Numbered from the stretch's first letter, positions 9,420-18,680 are shown. The stretch: DNA of 64,000 nucleotides from Caldilineaceae bacterium (GCA_022842065.1 JALHQH010000006.1:139475-203474); one strand, 5' to 3'. Numbers and translations: made by a program. The notes: a model not told the origin generated them from the letters alone.

Positions 9420-10469
9420 CTAGTGCCCCTGATCGCCGCCAAAGCCTGGCGCTTCGGGCAGCGGATAACAGCCATCGATCAACTTAAGCGGCGAACCGTC
9501 GGGGATGATCCCACTTTCCATAAAGAGGGTATTGGGCAAAGCAGCCAGCACATGCAGGTGAATGCCACCACCATGGGAAGCGTAGGGGATATTAAAGGCA
9601 TCGGCCATTAGCCCGATCTCCAGACACTCGGTCACCCCACCGGCGCGGCGCAGATCAGGTTGGACGATGTCAACCGCACGCCGCTCAAAGAGCTCGCGGA
9701 ATTGGCGTTTGCCATAGTTGTTCTCACCGGAGGCAATCGGGATCGTCAGTTCCTGGGCTAATTGGGCCAGCCCGGCCACATTGTCGGCACGCAGCGGCTC
9801 CTCGAACCAATAACAGCCCATCTGCTCATAGACCCGGCCACGGCGCAGCGCTTCGTTGAGGGTGAAGACCTGATTGGCGTCAACCATTAATAACTTCTCT
9901 TTGCCCAGAATCGAACGCACGGCTTCAATGCGCTCGATATCTTCCTCCAGTGTTGGCGCGCCCACCTTCACCTTGACGCCACAAAAACCCTGGGCCATCG
10001 CTTTCTCAGTGATCCGTTTGAGTTCATCGATCGGATAGTTGAGCCAACCGGACATCGAATAAGCTGGCACCATCGTGCGCTGGGCACCCAACAGCCGCCA
10101 AACTGGCTGTTCCAACGCGCGCCCCATGATATCCCAAAGCGCAATATCAATGCCGGCGATGCCAAAGAGCACCAATCCCGGCACGCCGTGGTAATCATTA
10201 AGCGTCCAGAGTTTGTCACGGATGTGGCGGACAAGAAAGGGATCTTCGCCGATGATCGCTGGCCCCAGCACCCCGTTGACCAGCAGGGCCAACACTTCCG
10301 GCGCTTTCTCGACACGGCCAAAATAGGTACTGCTGGTGCCGCGAATGCCTTCGCTGGTTTCAATCGTAATGTGACAGTGACCACTCATATCAAGGGTTTG
10401 CAGGGCATCGCGGATCGGCTGTGCGCGCCGTTCTACGGTGGCGGTGGCATAGACTTGGGTAATTTTCAT
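9420..10469 (-). CDS. Mandelate racemase/muconate lactonizing enzyme family protein
   Basis: This enolase-superfamily enzyme abstracts a proton alpha to a carboxylate with Mg2+. Numbering from ATG 10469, it shows the KxK motif (Lys166, Lys168), metal ligands Asp197 (VDAN), Glu223/224 (FEEP) and Glu249 (GEN), and a general-base His299 in ASHGGG. That is the mandelate racemase subgroup; likely substrates are sugar acids such as galactarate, gluconate or rhamnonate, but specificity is not readable here. The frame is open upstream to 10610, but the N-terminus typical of the family begins at MKITQVY, preceded by AGGAATC. It stands alone: no sugar-acid dehydratase or transporter is adjacent. Confidence 0.85.
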   Translation of the reverse strand: MKITQVYATATVERRAQPIRDALQTLDMSGHCHITIETSEGIRGTSSTYFGRVEKAPEVLALLVNGVLGPAIIGEDPFLVRHIRDKLWTLNDYHGVPGLVLFGIAGIDIALWDIMGRALEQPVWRLLGAQRTMVPAYSMSGWLNYPIDELKRITEKAMAQGFCGVKVKVGAPTLEEDIERIEAVRSILGKEKLLMVDANQVFTLNEALRRGRVYEQMGCYWFEEPLRADNVAGLAQLAQELTIPIASGENNYGKRQFRELFERRAVDIVQPDLRRAGGVTECLEIGLMADAFNIPYASHGGGIHLHVLAALPNTLFMESGIIPDGSPLKLIDGCYPLPEAPGFGGDQGH

Positions 10470-10505
10470 GGGTTGATTCCTGGTTTGAACGCAAGCGTTT
10501 GATGA

Positions 10506-10570
10506 CCAGTAGACCGCAACGTCCGCGCGTAGGGGATTGTCAAATCCCCGCCGAGCACTGCGGTCTACTG
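10506..10570. repeat. Inverted repeat upstream of the racemase-family gene
   Basis: CAGTAGACCGCA (10506-10517) pairs with TGCGGTCTACTG (10559-10570), and an inner GGGGATT/AATCCCC stem forms a second hairpin. It lies about 40 bp upstream of the start codon, so it may be a small REP or MITE-type insertion or part of the leader. Confidence 0.65.
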
Positions 10571-10647
10571 ATGCGACACTGCGCAGGGAAAGGTTAGTGC
10601 TGGGGAGCAAACGTCAGTAACCGTTGGTCGGCATCATACTGCAAGGG

Positions 10648-10690
10648 GGAACGCGTGTCAAACGGCTAAAATCCGCCTAACACGCGTTCC
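10648..10690. repeat. Stem-loop, possible terminator
   Basis: GGAACGCGTGT (10648-10658) pairs with ACACGCGTTCC (10680-10690), followed by ATTGTATTTTTG. The T-run is interrupted, so termination on the plus strand is possible but not certain. It insulates the tRNA promoter from upstream reading. Confidence 0.6.
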
Positions 10691-10714
10691 ATTGTATTTT
10701 TGCAACGGCCAGAT

Positions 10715-10743
10715 TTGACAACCAGCCCCTCTTTCTGTAAAAT
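10715..10743 (+). promoter_or_regulatory. Promoter of tRNA-Asn
   Basis: TTGACA (10715-10720), a 17-bp spacer and TAAAAT (10738-10743) place the start near 10750, about 15 nt before the mature tRNA. Confidence 0.8.
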
Positions 10744-10764
10744 CAGGAACGTTGCTGAAGACGG

Positions 10765-10840
<76 letters not shown>

Positions 10841-10849
10841 AACAGACAA

Positions 10850-10886
10850 GAGCCTTGCACATACGTGCAAGGCTCTTTGTTTTTTC
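10850..10886 (+). terminator. Rho-independent terminator after tRNA-Asn
   Basis: AGAGCCTTGCAC and GTGCAAGGCTCT form a 12-bp stem with a 4-nt loop, followed by TTGTTTTTT. Confidence 0.9.
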
Positions 10887-10910
10887 ACCCCGACCGTGGC
10901 TGAAAACGCG

Positions 10911-10996
<86 letters not shown>

Positions 10997-11010
10997 AAAA
11001 TTTACTACCC

Positions 11011-11042
11011 GAGACGCGCCTTCGTATCGAAGGCGCGTCTCG
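11011..11042 (+). terminator. Strong hairpin after the tRNA-like copy
   Basis: GAGACGCGCCTTCG pairs with CGAAGGCGCGTCTC over 14 bp with a 3-nt loop. The following GTATTTATG is only weakly T-rich, so efficiency as a terminator is uncertain. From 11043 to 11174 I see nothing but the likely promoter region of the next gene. Confidence 0.65.
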
Positions 11043-11174
11043 TATTTATGCCAAGCTCACCCCTACAATTACCTATATCCAAATTGAATTAAAGACACAG
11101 ATTAAATTGTATTGACGTATGGTAAAGTAGCAGCAGGATGGCCGCGGCGAAAATAGTAAAGATGTGAGACAAGC

Positions 11175-11687
11175 ATGAAATTTGTAAAGCGCGCATTTTC
11201 GACTGGATATATCAGTATTGTTTTCTTGTTCTACTGCTGTGCGATGGCGTTGGTGGTGCTTGGCACCTTTGAATTATGGAACGGCATAAATCCGCTGAAT
11301 GAGGTGCCAATGCGCACCCGCTTTAATGCAGTGCTGGAGGCAATTGGTTTGTTGACCATCGCGGTGGCGGCGCTGGAACTCGGCCAGACGGTGCTGGAGG
11401 AAGAGGTGCTGCGTGAAGTGCATGTGAGCGTGCCGACGCGTGTCCGCCGCTTCCTTTCGCGCTTTATGATCGTGGTCGTTGTGGCCCTGTCGGTAGAGAC
11501 GCTGGTTGCAGTCTTTACCTTAGCGCATGAAGATCCGGCCCTGCTCCCGCAGGGGGCCTCAGTTGGTTTGGCGGCGGCGGCGCTGTTAGCGGCGTGGGGG
11601 CTCTTCATCAAGCTGAATAAGAGCGCCGAAGAGTTGGAACCAGAGGCGATGGCCGCGATCAAACGCGAAGACAAAGAGTTAGAGTAA
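11175..11687 (+). CDS. Four-helix membrane protein of unknown function
   Basis: I do not recognise a named family with certainty. The 170-residue protein has hydrophobic helices at about 15-34, 54-76, 94-112 and 122-144 and a charged C-terminal tail rich in Glu/Lys. The layout (short N-terminus, second helix followed by an acidic stretch ELGQTVLEEEVL) recalls small PsiE-like or general-stress membrane proteins, but this is a weak resemblance. ATG 11175 starts a basic N-terminus MKFVKRAF, positive-inside. It is monocistronic as far as can be seen. Confidence 0.6.
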   Translation: MKFVKRAFSTGYISIVFLFYCCAMALVVLGTFELWNGINPLNEVPMRTRFNAVLEAIGLLTIAVAALELGQTVLEEEVLREVHVSVPTRVRRFLSRFMIVVVVALSVETLVAVFTLAHEDPALLPQGASVGLAAAALLAAWGLFIKLNKSAEELEPEAMAAIKREDKELE

Positions 11688-11781
11688 CGCGAGAATGCAA
11701 TATTGGTTTTGGGCATAAGTCACTTATCTAGTTGGCTCGGCTGGCGTCTTTTTTTCTAGGAAGTCCCGATACGTCATCAGC

Positions 11782-11856
11782 TATACTCGGCGGTTGTCAT
11801 AATTTAACATTTCTACTGGTGTAGAAAATGCTAAATTATGACAACCGCCGAGTATA
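11782..11856. repeat. 35-bp inverted repeat with 4-nt loop
   Basis: Arms 11782-11816 and 11821-11856 pair almost perfectly around the loop TGGT (outer end TATACTCGGCGGTTGTC). There is no T-run, so it is more likely a REP/MITE-type element than a terminator. The rest of 11688-12047 holds no supportable gene; an open frame starting inside the right arm and ending at 12034 has no recognisable protein features. Confidence 0.8.
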
Positions 11857-12047
11857 CAACGAGGTTTCCATGAGCACCTTCACCCATAGTTATCTCCTGT
11901 TGATTGGTGTCGATGCCCATTATTCCAACCCACTGACTCAACCCAAAATGCACGAATTGGCATTTTTCTCACACCAGGCGTCAGCCGAATACAATATTCT
12001 ATCTTCGTCAGCTCCAACTAACCGACGATTGTGAATCTAGGGCAATA

Positions 12048-13355
12048 ATGGCAAGTATCGAACATGAGGCAGCGACGGCGAGGGTGCTAAAAGCGGAACA
12101 AGCCAGCCGCCAGCTCGAAGAGCAACTGCGCCAAACGCAGGCACAATTAGAGCATATAAATAAGGTCTATGCGGCCACAGCCGAGGAATTGCGCATTGCC
12201 ACTGGGCGTAATCACGCGGAACGGCAGCGGGCACAAGCAGCGTTAAGTGAAAGTGAGGAACGCTATCGTACCCTCTTCACTTCGATTGACGAAGGCTTCT
12301 GTGTGATTGAAGTTTTATTTGATGACGCGCAAACGCCGATCGATTACCGCTTTCTCGAAGTCAATCCCGCCTTCGAGCGCCAGACCGGGCTCAAGAACGT
12401 TGTAGGCCGCCGCGTCCGTGAGCTTTTGCCCGCGCACGAAGAATATTGGTTCGCAATCTATGGAGAAATTGTTTTAACTGGCCAACCCATGCGCTTTGAA
12501 AATCGCGCTCAGCAGCTCCAGCGCTTTTTCGATGTCTACGCCTTTCCCCTGGAAGAACCGGCGCAGGCAAAGGTCGCCGTCCTCTTCAATGATATCAGCC
12601 AGCGCAAACAGGCCGAGGAAGCGCTCGAACAAACGATTGAAGCGCGCACCACGCAGGTACGGATGTTGGCCTCGCGGCTTACCATTGCCGAACAGGAAGA
12701 GCGCCGGCGCATCTCCCAGATCCTCCATGATGATTTGCAGCAACTGCTTTACGGGATCCAAATGCGCACGATGTCGATCATTGCTGACGCTGAGGCTGAG
12801 CATGCGCCCTTACGCCAACAGCAGGCGGAGGAGATCTATCGCTGGCTCGGTGATGCCATTCAAACAACCCGCCAACTCACGGTTGATCTGAGTCCGCCCC
12901 TGCTCAAAAATGAAGGGTTGGCCGATGCGTTGGGCTGGTTGGTCACCCAAATGGCCAAGGTGAATGGGCTCCAGGTGACATTACGGGTCTTGGCACCCTG
13001 CCCGATCCCTGATGAAGCGATGCAAGTGCTGCTCTTTCAGATCGTGCGTGAGCTGCTGCTCAACGTGGTTAAACATGCCCAGACCACCCATGCGACCGTC
13101 GAGCTCAACCAAGGAGCAGCCGGGGCCTGTCTGATCAAAGTCCAGGACGAGGGCCGTGGCTTTGATGTCGCGATCCTCGAAACGAACCAACATCGGGGCT
13201 TTGGCCTCTTTAGTGTGCAAGAACGCTTGAAGCTCTTTGGCGGACGAATGGAGATTGCCTCTATACCCGGCCAAGGAACGTTGGTGACATTGTTCGCGCC
13301 CGTCACCACAACAACACAGCCCCAGACAACACTACATCAGCCCCAACAAAGCTAA
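12048..13355 (+). CDS. PAS-domain histidine kinase, NarL/DegS type
   Basis: This is a soluble sensor kinase. An N-terminal coiled coil (about 5-65) leads to a PAS domain (about 66-185, SEERYRTLFTSIDEGFCVIEVLF ... AVLFNDISQRKQAEEALE). A HisKA_3 dimerisation helix follows with the phosphorylatable His227 in ISQILHDDLQQLLYG, then an HATPase domain with N-box RELLLNVVKHA, G1 DEGRGFD and G2 GFGLFSVQERL. HisKA_3 kinases normally pair with LuxR-type response regulators, but none is adjacent, so it is an orphan. No membrane segment is visible. A shift of start to an internal codon would cut the coiled coil. Confidence 0.85.
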   Translation: MASIEHEAATARVLKAEQASRQLEEQLRQTQAQLEHINKVYAATAEELRIATGRNHAERQRAQAALSESEERYRTLFTSIDEGFCVIEVLFDDAQTPIDYRFLEVNPAFERQTGLKNVVGRRVRELLPAHEEYWFAIYGEIVLTGQPMRFENRAQQLQRFFDVYAFPLEEPAQAKVAVLFNDISQRKQAEEALEQTIEARTTQVRMLASRLTIAEQEERRRISQILHDDLQQLLYGIQMRTMSIIADAEAEHAPLRQQQAEEIYRWLGDAIQTTRQLTVDLSPPLLKNEGLADALGWLVTQMAKVNGLQVTLRVLAPCPIPDEAMQVLLFQIVRELLLNVVKHAQTTHATVELNQGAAGACLIKVQDEGRGFDVAILETNQHRGFGLFSVQERLKLFGGRMEIASIPGQGTLVTLFAPVTTTTQPQTTLHQPQQS

Positions 13356-13380
13356 TCCGACGCCCCTACGCCCCGGATCA

Positions 13381-13438
13381 GCAGCAATTCTCAATATGAA
13401 ATTGGGACCAGTGTAGTGAGCATATTGAGAATTGCGGC
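13381..13438. repeat. Inverted repeat after the kinase gene
   Basis: GCAATTCTCAATATG (13384-13398) pairs with CATATTGAGAATTGC (13421-13435). The remaining 13439-13765 holds no gene I can support; it should contain the subtilisin promoter, but no convincing boxes are visible. Confidence 0.7.
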
Positions 13439-13765
13439 TAGATTGGGTTGAAACAAACCAGCCCGCTTTTAGCTGCTTTGGCACCCAACTGGTGCGCTCC
13501 GCCATCAACCAACCCTGCGATAATTTAAGTTACGACCAGCGGCAGCACGCGGCCCTGCGCTTTGTCCAGTGGCGGAGCCACGATTCTATGTCAAAAGTCG
13601 CAGCCAAAACTCCTAGCTGACAGCAAGTTGCAATACGATCTGACCCCAAAAGCCACTAGAATGACTGCCATAGGTCGCACGAACTACAACAAAGCGCAAA
13701 TCCGGCCGCACGAATCACCAAACAAATGACGTAGTTTCATCATCGGTTCACGATCGGTTTTGCTC

Positions 13766-15889
13766 ATGACCAGCGCTTCCTTATCCTGTCTGTATCGTCA
13801 CATTAGCCAACTGTGCCACCGCCCAGCCCTCTGCCTGCTCCCTTTATGGCTGGCCTGTGGGTTAGCGCTCTTGGTCAATCAAGCCGTACACGCGGCGGAT
13901 GGGCAGCTAGTTGATCAGCCAGTGCTCATTGCCAGCAACAGCTTTCCCAATGACCCCGGCTATCAGCAGGGCAAGGCCTATGGGTTTGATCTGGTCAATG
14001 TGCGTGGAGCCTGGCAGTACACCTTTGGGGATCCACGCGTGGCAGTTGCGCTCATCGACACGGGCATTGACTTTACCCATCCGGAATTGGCCGACCACAT
14101 TCATCCCGCGGCCCGCACCTTCTTTTTGCAAGGCCAGCCCCAGGACGAAGATGGGCATGGGACGCGTACCGCCGGGATCATTGCGGCAACTGCCCATAAC
14201 CAGCTTGGCATGGCGGGCATTGCCCCCAACGTCCAGATTCTGCCGATCAAGGTCAGCCCGGGGGCCGCGGCCATGAGCAGCGAACACACGATCACCAGCC
14301 CTGATTACAACTTTCACGAGCCGATTCGCTATGCGGCCGCAGCCGATGGCGTCAAGGCGATCAATATCAACTTTGCCACCAGTATTGAGGACCCGCAGGA
14401 AGGAAAAGCGATTTACGAGGCAATGCTGAATGGGGTGCTAGTCGTGGCGGCGGCCGGCAACAGTGGCAAAGATACACCACTCTATCCAGCCGCGTATGAT
14501 TGTGTGTTGGGTGTCGGTGCTGTTGACCAGCAACGCAACCGGGCCTCTTTCTCTACTTATGGCCTGGGCGTTGATGTAGTTGCCCCAGGGGTGAGCATCT
14601 ACAGCACCACCCTGGCCAACCGGGGTGACGGCTATGACTATGGCAATGGCACCTCATTTGCCAGCCCTTATGTCTCTGGCGTGGCAGCGCTCATCTTCTC
14701 CGCCCGCCCTGATTTAACGGCGTGGGATGTGCGTGAAATTATCATGCGCTCGGCGCAGGATCTGGGGACCCCGGGCTTTGATCCGCACTATGGTTATGGG
14801 TTGGTGGATGCTGGTGCGGCCTTGCAGTTGGCCAGCCACTGGCGCGCAGGCAGCGGCAAAATGCTCAACCGCTGCACGGGCGAACGCTACCGCGTCTATG
14901 GCTCACTCTACTACGATGACAATCAAGATGGCCTGCGCACAGCAGGTGACCGCCCCTTTAGCGAACCCTACACGAACACGACAACTTTTGTGGAACTCTA
15001 TGCTCGCAATGGTGAACAGCGCCTGGATGTCACCTACCCCAATCACAGCGGGATCTTCACCTTTGATACGGTTTACAACCCAGCGGACGCCCCTTATGTG
15101 ATCAAGGTGCAGAACAGTGTGACGGCCCAGCCCCTTTTCTTCGCCGCCCACTTCTCGGGCAACAATGACATTGACATGGGACGACTGACCAACGAAAGTC
15201 TGCTGGTAGCGGGAACCTTTTTTGTCGACGAAAACCAGGATGGCCTGCAAAGCCGCAACGAAGTCGCCTACCAATATTGGGGCGAACGACCAGTCCAAGC
15301 CGGGCTCTTTGTTGGTGACAGCCTGCAGCCGGTGGCAATTACCACTGGTAACGAGCAGGGCAACTTTCGCTTTTATCTGGCCCCAGTTAGCACCACCGTC
15401 ACCTATACGTTGCGTTCACTGCTGACGCCGGAGATTCCCCAACTCTCGCACGCATATACCGTTGTCATTCAGCCCGCGACCACCCAACTGCTCGACCTGC
15501 TGATCGGCATTGACGCCGACTCGGTACCAGTCGAAGGGCAGAACACCATGCCCAACAGCACACCATTGGGCTTACAGGCGACGGTCGTGGGCAATCGCAT
15601 TGTCTTACGCTGGGAAACCGCCCAAGCCTTGCGCAGCGACAGTATCTACGAGATCGGTTTTACCACCCAGCCAGGCGGGCCGTATCAACCGCTGACGACC
15701 ACCACCTTGGGGCAGAGCATCAGCCAGACCCTCTTTGACCTGCAACAGGGCACCTATTACCTGGCCGTCCGTGCCCGCACCAGCAATGGCGACCACCCCG
15801 AATGGTGGAGCGCGTATAGCAACGAAGTCACCGTCACTGTTGCGCAAAGTCCCATCACCCAGACGTTTCTCCCGATTATCACCCGCTAA
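13766..15889 (+). CDS. Exported subtilisin-like serine protease (S8)
   Basis: A signal segment (about residues 22-43) precedes the S8 catalytic domain. Numbered from a TTG two codons upstream, the triad is Asp100 (VALIDTGIDFTHPEL), His133 (DEDGHGTRTAGI) and Ser299 (GNGTSFASPYVSGVAAL), with oxyanion Asn234 in AAGNSG. No clear prodomain is present between signal and catalytic parts. Two SdrD/B-like calcium-binding beta units follow (YYDDNQDGLRTAGD, FFVDENQDGLQSRNE), then an FN3-like domain, and the chain ends in TFLPIITR. It would act outside the cell on proteins. ATG 13766 or TTG 13760 could start translation; no good ribosome site discriminates. Confidence 0.85.
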   Translation: MTSASLSCLYRHISQLCHRPALCLLPLWLACGLALLVNQAVHAADGQLVDQPVLIASNSFPNDPGYQQGKAYGFDLVNVRGAWQYTFGDPRVAVALIDTGIDFTHPELADHIHPAARTFFLQGQPQDEDGHGTRTAGIIAATAHNQLGMAGIAPNVQILPIKVSPGAAAMSSEHTITSPDYNFHEPIRYAAAADGVKAININFATSIEDPQEGKAIYEAMLNGVLVVAAAGNSGKDTPLYPAAYDCVLGVGAVDQQRNRASFSTYGLGVDVVAPGVSIYSTTLANRGDGYDYGNGTSFASPYVSGVAALIFSARPDLTAWDVREIIMRSAQDLGTPGFDPHYGYGLVDAGAALQLASHWRAGSGKMLNRCTGERYRVYGSLYYDDNQDGLRTAGDRPFSEPYTNTTTFVELYARNGEQRLDVTYPNHSGIFTFDTVYNPADAPYVIKVQNSVTAQPLFFAAHFSGNNDIDMGRLTNESLLVAGTFFVDENQDGLQSRNEVAYQYWGERPVQAGLFVGDSLQPVAITTGNEQGNFRFYLAPVSTTVTYTLRSLLTPEIPQLSHAYTVVIQPATTQLLDLLIGIDADSVPVEGQNTMPNSTPLGLQATVVGNRIVLRWETAQALRSDSIYEIGFTTQPGGPYQPLTTTTLGQSISQTLFDLQQGTYYLAVRARTSNGDHPEWWSAYSNEVTVTVAQSPITQTFLPIITR

Positions 15890-15919
15890 ACCATCGTCAC
15901 TTGATTAGAAAAGTGCAAA

Positions 15920-15977
15920 GGGGAGTGGTGGGGGGGGGGGGGGGGAGAAACCCCCCCACCCCCCCCAACCACTCCCC
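15920..15977. repeat. G16-tract hairpin between convergent genes
   Basis: GGGGAGTGGT followed by a run of 16 G (15930-15945) pairs with C-runs and ACCACTCCCC (15951-15977). It separates the convergent subtilisin and binding-protein genes. CAAC/TAAC tandem units (15980-16017) follow. Confidence 0.8.
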
Positions 15978-16019
15978 TAACCAGCTAACTAACTAACCAT
16001 CCAACCAACCAACCACCCC

Positions 16020-17633
16020 CTACTCTTCAACATAGATGGGATTGAAGTTGATCACATAGGCAGGGTTGTTGACATAGCCTTTGATCTTGCTGCTGTAGGC
16101 CATCGGCTGCAGGTCGTTAACGACAAAGATCCAGGGCGCGTCCTCGACAATGAGCGCCTGCGCCTTGGCATAGATCGCGGCACGCTCGGTGCGATCCGGC
16201 ACGCGGAGGGCTTCATCCAACAGGGCGTTCACCTCAGGATTGTCATAGAAGCCGGTGTTCCAGCCATTGGGCGGGGCGAAGCTACCGTGGAGCAGGAAGT
16301 TCATCACATAGGGTTCGCTCGACATGATCGACTGATTGTTCATCACCACATCGCTATTCAGCCCCTGCCCCCAGATGCCGAGATAAGAGACCCACTCATA
16401 TGATTGCATCTCCACATTGATGCCGACATCACGCAGATTGCCCTGAATGTACTCGTTCATCTGCACGGGAATCATCATGCCGGAGCCGGAGACGGGGATG
16501 ATCATTTTGGCACTAAAGCCGTCGGGATAACCGGCCTCGGCCAGCAGTTCCTTGGCCTTCGCAGGGTCATAGGGATAGCCGGCGAGGGCGGCGTCATGGG
16601 CCCAACTGGCAGCAGGCATTGGCTGGGTGGCAACTTTGGCCGAGCCCATGAGGATGCTGTCAGCCAGCCCTTGTTTGTCGATGGCATAGTTGGCCGCCTG
16701 GCGCACGAGCTTGTCGGCAAAGGGGCCTTCCTTGGTGTTGAGCACGATAAACCAGTAGTGGTTGCCTGGTCCCTGTTCATAAACAAATTCAGGGTTGCCC
16801 TTGATCTCTTCGACGGCGTCAGGCGGCACGACCACAATCATGTTGACTTGGTTGGTGAGCAGCGCCGTGACGCGCGCCGTCGGTTCAGGAATCGGCACAA
16901 AGATCAGCTGTTCGGCCTTGGGTTCGCCTTCCTTCCAGTAGTCGGGATTGCGTTCCAACACCACTTTTTGGCCCTTGACCCACTCGACAAAGCGGAAGGG
17001 ACCGGTGCCGATCGGCTTTTCGATGATCGACTCGTTGCCATTTTCGCGCACTGCCTTGGGGCTGACAATGCGCCCCGCGCCGTAGCCGAGAAATTCGAGA
17101 AAGGCGGCGTTGGGTTCGTTCAGGGTCATGCGTACCGTATAGTCGTCCAACACTTCGACATTACTGAGGCCAACCAGGAAGAAGCCAACCGTATTGGCCG
17201 CGTTGTAGTATTCAAATTCCTTGTCAAAAGAGCGGCGGAAGGCAAATTCAACCGCAGCGGCATTAAAGGGTTCACCATCGTGAAAGGTGATGCCCTCGCG
17301 CAGTTTGAAGGTATATTGGGTGGCGTCCTCTGAAATTTCCCATGATTCGGCCAACCCTGGTTCGATATCGGTGGTACCCAGTTTGAACTCGACCAACCCA
17401 TCATAGATGTTGCGCAAAACACGTGTCGTCGCCAGCGCACCGGCCATTGTTGGGTCACCGCCTTCAATGTCAGTCTCCGTGCCGACAATCACGATGCCGC
17501 CGCCGGTGGCCCCGTCGCTGGCCGCGGGGGCCGGGGCTTCACTCGCTGCTGGTGCTGGTGCAGCCGCACTACAGGCCGTCAACACCGCGATCACCAGGAT
17601 CAACCCCAGTGACAGTAACTTTCGCATACGCAT
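16020..17633 (-). CDS. Peptide/nickel-type ABC transporter substrate-binding lipoprotein
   Basis: This family 5 solute-binding protein (DppA/OppA type) captures peptides or similar ligands outside the membrane. The true start is ATG 17633 (MRMRKLLSLG), with AAGGAG 8 bp upstream. The frame stays open to 17747 only because it runs through a CGTGAAA repeat. The lipobox LTAC places the lipidated Cys at residue 21, followed by an Ala/Pro linker. The family signature ... GLVEFKLGTTDIEPGLAESWEISEDATQYTFKLREGITFHDGEPFNA is clear. It is the third gene of dppB-dppC-binding protein. No ATPase genes are present, so they must lie elsewhere or be shared. Confidence 0.9.
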   Translation of the reverse strand: MRMRKLLSLGLILVIAVLTACSAAAPAPAASEAPAPAASDGATGGGIVIVGTETDIEGGDPTMAGALATTRVLRNIYDGLVEFKLGTTDIEPGLAESWEISEDATQYTFKLREGITFHDGEPFNAAAVEFAFRRSFDKEFEYYNAANTVGFFLVGLSNVEVLDDYTVRMTLNEPNAAFLEFLGYGAGRIVSPKAVRENGNESIIEKPIGTGPFRFVEWVKGQKVVLERNPDYWKEGEPKAEQLIFVPIPEPTARVTALLTNQVNMIVVVPPDAVEEIKGNPEFVYEQGPGNHYWFIVLNTKEGPFADKLVRQAANYAIDKQGLADSILMGSAKVATQPMPAASWAHDAALAGYPYDPAKAKELLAEAGYPDGFSAKMIIPVSGSGMMIPVQMNEYIQGNLRDVGINVEMQSYEWVSYLGIWGQGLNSDVVMNNQSIMSSEPYVMNFLLHGSFAPPNGWNTGFYDNPEVNALLDEALRVPDRTERAAIYAKAQALIVEDAPWIFVVNDLQPMAYSSKIKGYVNNPAYVINFNPIYVEE

Positions 17634-17685
17634 AGATCTGCTCTCCTTGTGGAATAAGAAATGAAAAATGGGTGATTGGGTGGTT

Positions 17686-17768
17686 CGTGAAACGTGAAAC
17701 GTGAAACGTGAAACGTAAAACGTAAAACGTAAAACGTGATTGGCCACGAATCACGTTTCACGTTTCAC
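17686..17768. repeat. Inverted array of CGTGAAA/CGTAAAA heptamers
   Basis: Four CGTGAAA units (17686-17713) and three CGTAAAA units (17714-17734) face inverted copies at 17745-17768. The array lies between the dppC-type permease gene and the binding-protein start. A related array is found at 31814-31920. Confidence 0.85.
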
Positions 17769-17777
17769 TCCATTTAT

Positions 17778-18680
17778 TTATACCTTCATGCGCGGATCCA
17801 ACGCGTCACGCAGACCGTCGCCGAGCAGGTTGAAACCCATCGTGACAATAAAAATGGCGATGCCAGGGATCGTGGTGACCCAGGGCGCGGTCAACATCGC
17901 GTTGCGCCCTTCGTTGGCCATTGCGCCCCAATCGGGGGTCGGTGGTTGGACGCCCAGCCCCAAAAAGCTCAGGGCGGCGGCAAAGATGATCATCTGGCCG
18001 GTCTGCAAGGTGGCAAAGACGATGCAGACCGGTAGCGTGTTGATCAGAATGTGGCGGAAGATGATGCCCTGATCCAACACCCCAACGGCATGGGCCGCCA
18101 GAATAAAATCTTGTTCGCGCAGGGAGAGCACCTGGGAACGGACAAGGCGGGCAAAGGCCGGAATAAAGACAACGGTGAGCGCAAAGATGGCGTTGAGTTG
18201 GTTGGGACCAAGCGCGGCGACAATCGCAATCGCCAGCAGTACCGCAGGAAAGGCAAACATCACATCGGCAATCCGCATGATGATGGTGTCAAGCCAACCC
18301 CCATAATAGCCGGCCAGCAAGCCAAGCGCCAACCCAATCAGCCCCGAAAAGAGCACCGGTACAGAAGCAACCAGCAGCGCTACCTGACTGCCATAAATCA
18401 ACCGGCTCAGGACATCGCGGCCATTTGTGTCAGTGCCCAGCAGGTGACCGGGCGTGCCCAGTGGCTGTAACCGGTTGGCGGCCGCTTGTTGGAGCGGGTC
18501 GAGCGGTGCGATTAGCGGTGCCAGCAGGGCGCAGCCAATCGTCGCCAGCACAATCAGCGCGCCGAGGACCGCGGCGCGATCACGCCGAAAACGTCGCCAC
18601 AGCATTGCCAGTTGGCCGTGGCTACGCACGGTGGTCGTCACCCCAGGTTGTAGGGTCAGGTTATTGGTGGCAGTGCGCAT
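17778..18680 (-). CDS. dppC: ABC transporter permease, DppC type
   Basis: This is an inner-membrane permease with an N-terminal OppC segment (RFRRDRAAVLGALIVLATIGCALLAPLIAPLDP) and five to six helices. The BPD_transp_1 EAA-type loop is AHAVGVLDQGIIFRHILINTLP. The sequence LGTDTNGRDVLSRLIYGSQVAL is typical of DppC. It pairs with the DppB-type permease 10 bp upstream to form the import channel. The heptamer array begins right after its stop. Confidence 0.9.
   Translation of the reverse strand: MRTATNNLTLQPGVTTTVRSHGQLAMLWRRFRRDRAAVLGALIVLATIGCALLAPLIAPLDPLQQAAANRLQPLGTPGHLLGTDTNGRDVLSRLIYGSQVALLVASVPVLFSGLIGLALGLLAGYYGGWLDTIIMRIADVMFAFPAVLLAIAIVAALGPNQLNAIFALTVVFIPAFARLVRSQVLSLREQDFILAAHAVGVLDQGIIFRHILINTLPVCIVFATLQTGQMIIFAAALSFLGLGVQPPTPDWGAMANEGRNAMLTAPWVTTIPGIAIFIVTMGFNLLGDGLRDALDPRMKV

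Noticed and set aside
11828..12034. 68-residue frame before the kinase gene
   Set aside because: It starts within an inverted repeat arm and shows no family or ribosome site.
13432..13620. 62-residue frame before the subtilisin gene
   Set aside because: It starts in an inverted repeat arm, with no recognisable protein features.
16404..17333. 309-residue plus-strand frame inside the binding-protein gene
   Set aside because: The minus-strand product is an unmistakable family 5 solute-binding protein; this frame is His/Gly/Asp-rich antisense.
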